This document shows, piece after piece, positions 63,584-64,000 of a DNA stretch of 64,000 bases. A program made the position numbers and the translations under genes. Each line of letters opens with the position of its first letter. Within the stretch, counting starts at the first letter, position 1. The stretch covers positions 286,895 through 350,894 of the forward strand of contig NZ_FYDE01000005.1 of NCBI RefSeq assembly GCF_900186535.1, given 5' to 3'. A model generated the notes under the pieces. That model saw only the letters and a list, made by a program, of their open reading frames with translations. It made no database searches and was not told where the DNA came from. This stretch comes from Marasmitruncus massiliensis (lineage in GTDB: Bacteria; Bacillota; Clostridia; Oscillospirales; Ruminococcaceae).

Positions 63584-64000
63584 CGGTTATCCCTGCCGAT
63601 CCGATATACGCCCAAAAGGATATCCGCAAAAAAGCCCTGCGTGTGGCTCCTTACTGCCGGGTTTCCACCAGCTCCGAGGAACAGCTCGACAGCTATCAGG
63701 CGCAGATTGAATACTACACGGAAAGAATCGCCGCCCAGCCCGAATGGACCATGGTGGATATGTTCGCGGACGAGGGCAAAACCGCCACCTCCACCAAAAA
63801 GCGCAAGGATTTCCTGCGGATGATCAAAGCCTGTGAAAAAGGCAAGGTGGATCTGGTCATCACCAAATCGGTATCCCGGTTCTGCCGGAATACGCTGGAC
63901 GGCCTCGACTATGTCCGCAAGCTCAAGCGAATGGGCGTCGGGGTTTTCTTTGAAAAGGAGAATGTCAACACCCTCTACATGGACAATGAGATGATCCTCA
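63556..64000 (+). CDS. Large serine recombinase 3 (partial, runs off the window)
   Basis: ATG 63556 lies inside the end of recombinase 2 (28-bp overlap), with GGAG 8 nt upstream. The 148 visible codons give a resolvase domain with the catalytic Ser S37 in YCRVSTSSEEQ and the Arg-rich SVSRFCRN motif. The rest lies beyond the right edge. Confidence 0.9.
   Translation, partial: MPATATRKVTVIPADPIYAQKDIRKKALRVAPYCRVSTSSEEQLDSYQAQIEYYTERIAAQPEWTMVDMFADEGKTATSTKKRKDFLRMIKACEKGKVDLVITKSVSRFCRNTLDGLDYVRKLKRMGVGVFFEKENVNTLYMDNEMIL

Overview
The window looks like part of a large integrative or mobilizable element from a low-to-mid GC Gram-positive anaerobe, probably a gut-type Clostridia/Oscillospirales bacterium. 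The basis is strong GGAGG ribosome-binding sites, S-layer-homology (SLH) and LPXTG surface anchors, GHKL/LytTR two-component systems, GEMM-I-type (cyclic di-GMP) RNA elements, a MobP-like relaxase and a serine-recombinase array. No database search was possible, so the taxon is an inference.

Layout. 1-7.5 kb is a transfer module: a structured leader with candidate oriT features, a ribbon-helix-helix accessory protein, a relaxase with a Sel1-repeat tail, a DUF3991/TOPRIM protein, a VirD4-like coupling ATPase and a small HTH protein. No T4SS channel genes are present, so the element is either mobilizable or has its channel genes outside the window. 59.3-64 kb is the regulatory and integration end: a sigma-like HTH protein, a structured intergenic region, a solo MazF-like toxin with a 52-aa partner, and three tandem large serine recombinases, the middle one lacking a catalytic domain and the last running off the edge.

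Between them lie about 51 kb of cargo devoted to the cell surface. Five giant exported proteins (2613, 2183, 1713, 2075 and 2545 aa) share a plan: signal peptide, Ser/Thr/Asp/Glu-rich and Ig-like N-terminus, a swappable middle (GLUG repeats, beta-helix, MBG/Ig, ASH-like or fn3 modules), a flexible Gly/Asn/Ser linker, a conserved domain of about 220 aa, three SLH domains, and a C-terminal wall-binding tail (choline-binding-type repeats, or LysM in the second). They are accompanied by a TetR regulator, an XRE-LytTR-GHKL operon, an SH3/copper-amine-oxidase-like exported protein, a lipoprotein, a LemA/DUF2207/DUF4428-SHOCT/zinc-ribbon operon, and a second LytTR-kinase operon with an LPXTG protein between the two signalling genes.

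Regulation is the most unusual part. (i) Two different direct-repeat operators of LytTR type occur: ATGTTTCATG pairs (21-bp period) before the 19.4 and 21.5 kb genes, and GACCGCTTG pairs (20-bp period) before three surface-protein cassettes at 37.3, 43.2 and 50.4 kb. (ii) Each of those three cassettes starts with a conserved terminator-like hairpin and then one or two small genes for receiver-like proteins that have lost the phospho-acceptor Asp, overlapping or nearly abutting the giant gene. (iii) Three of the giant genes are followed, in their 3' UTRs, by a GEMM-I c-di-GMP aptamer plus terminator; in two cases the next gene is a convergent histidine kinase. (iv) Two backbone genes (coupling protein and sigma-like protein) have leaders that fold to bury their own Shine-Dalgarno. 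Cassettes 2 and 3 are recent duplicates, and cassettes 1 and 2 share an identical 3' end, so the locus is shuffling its modules.
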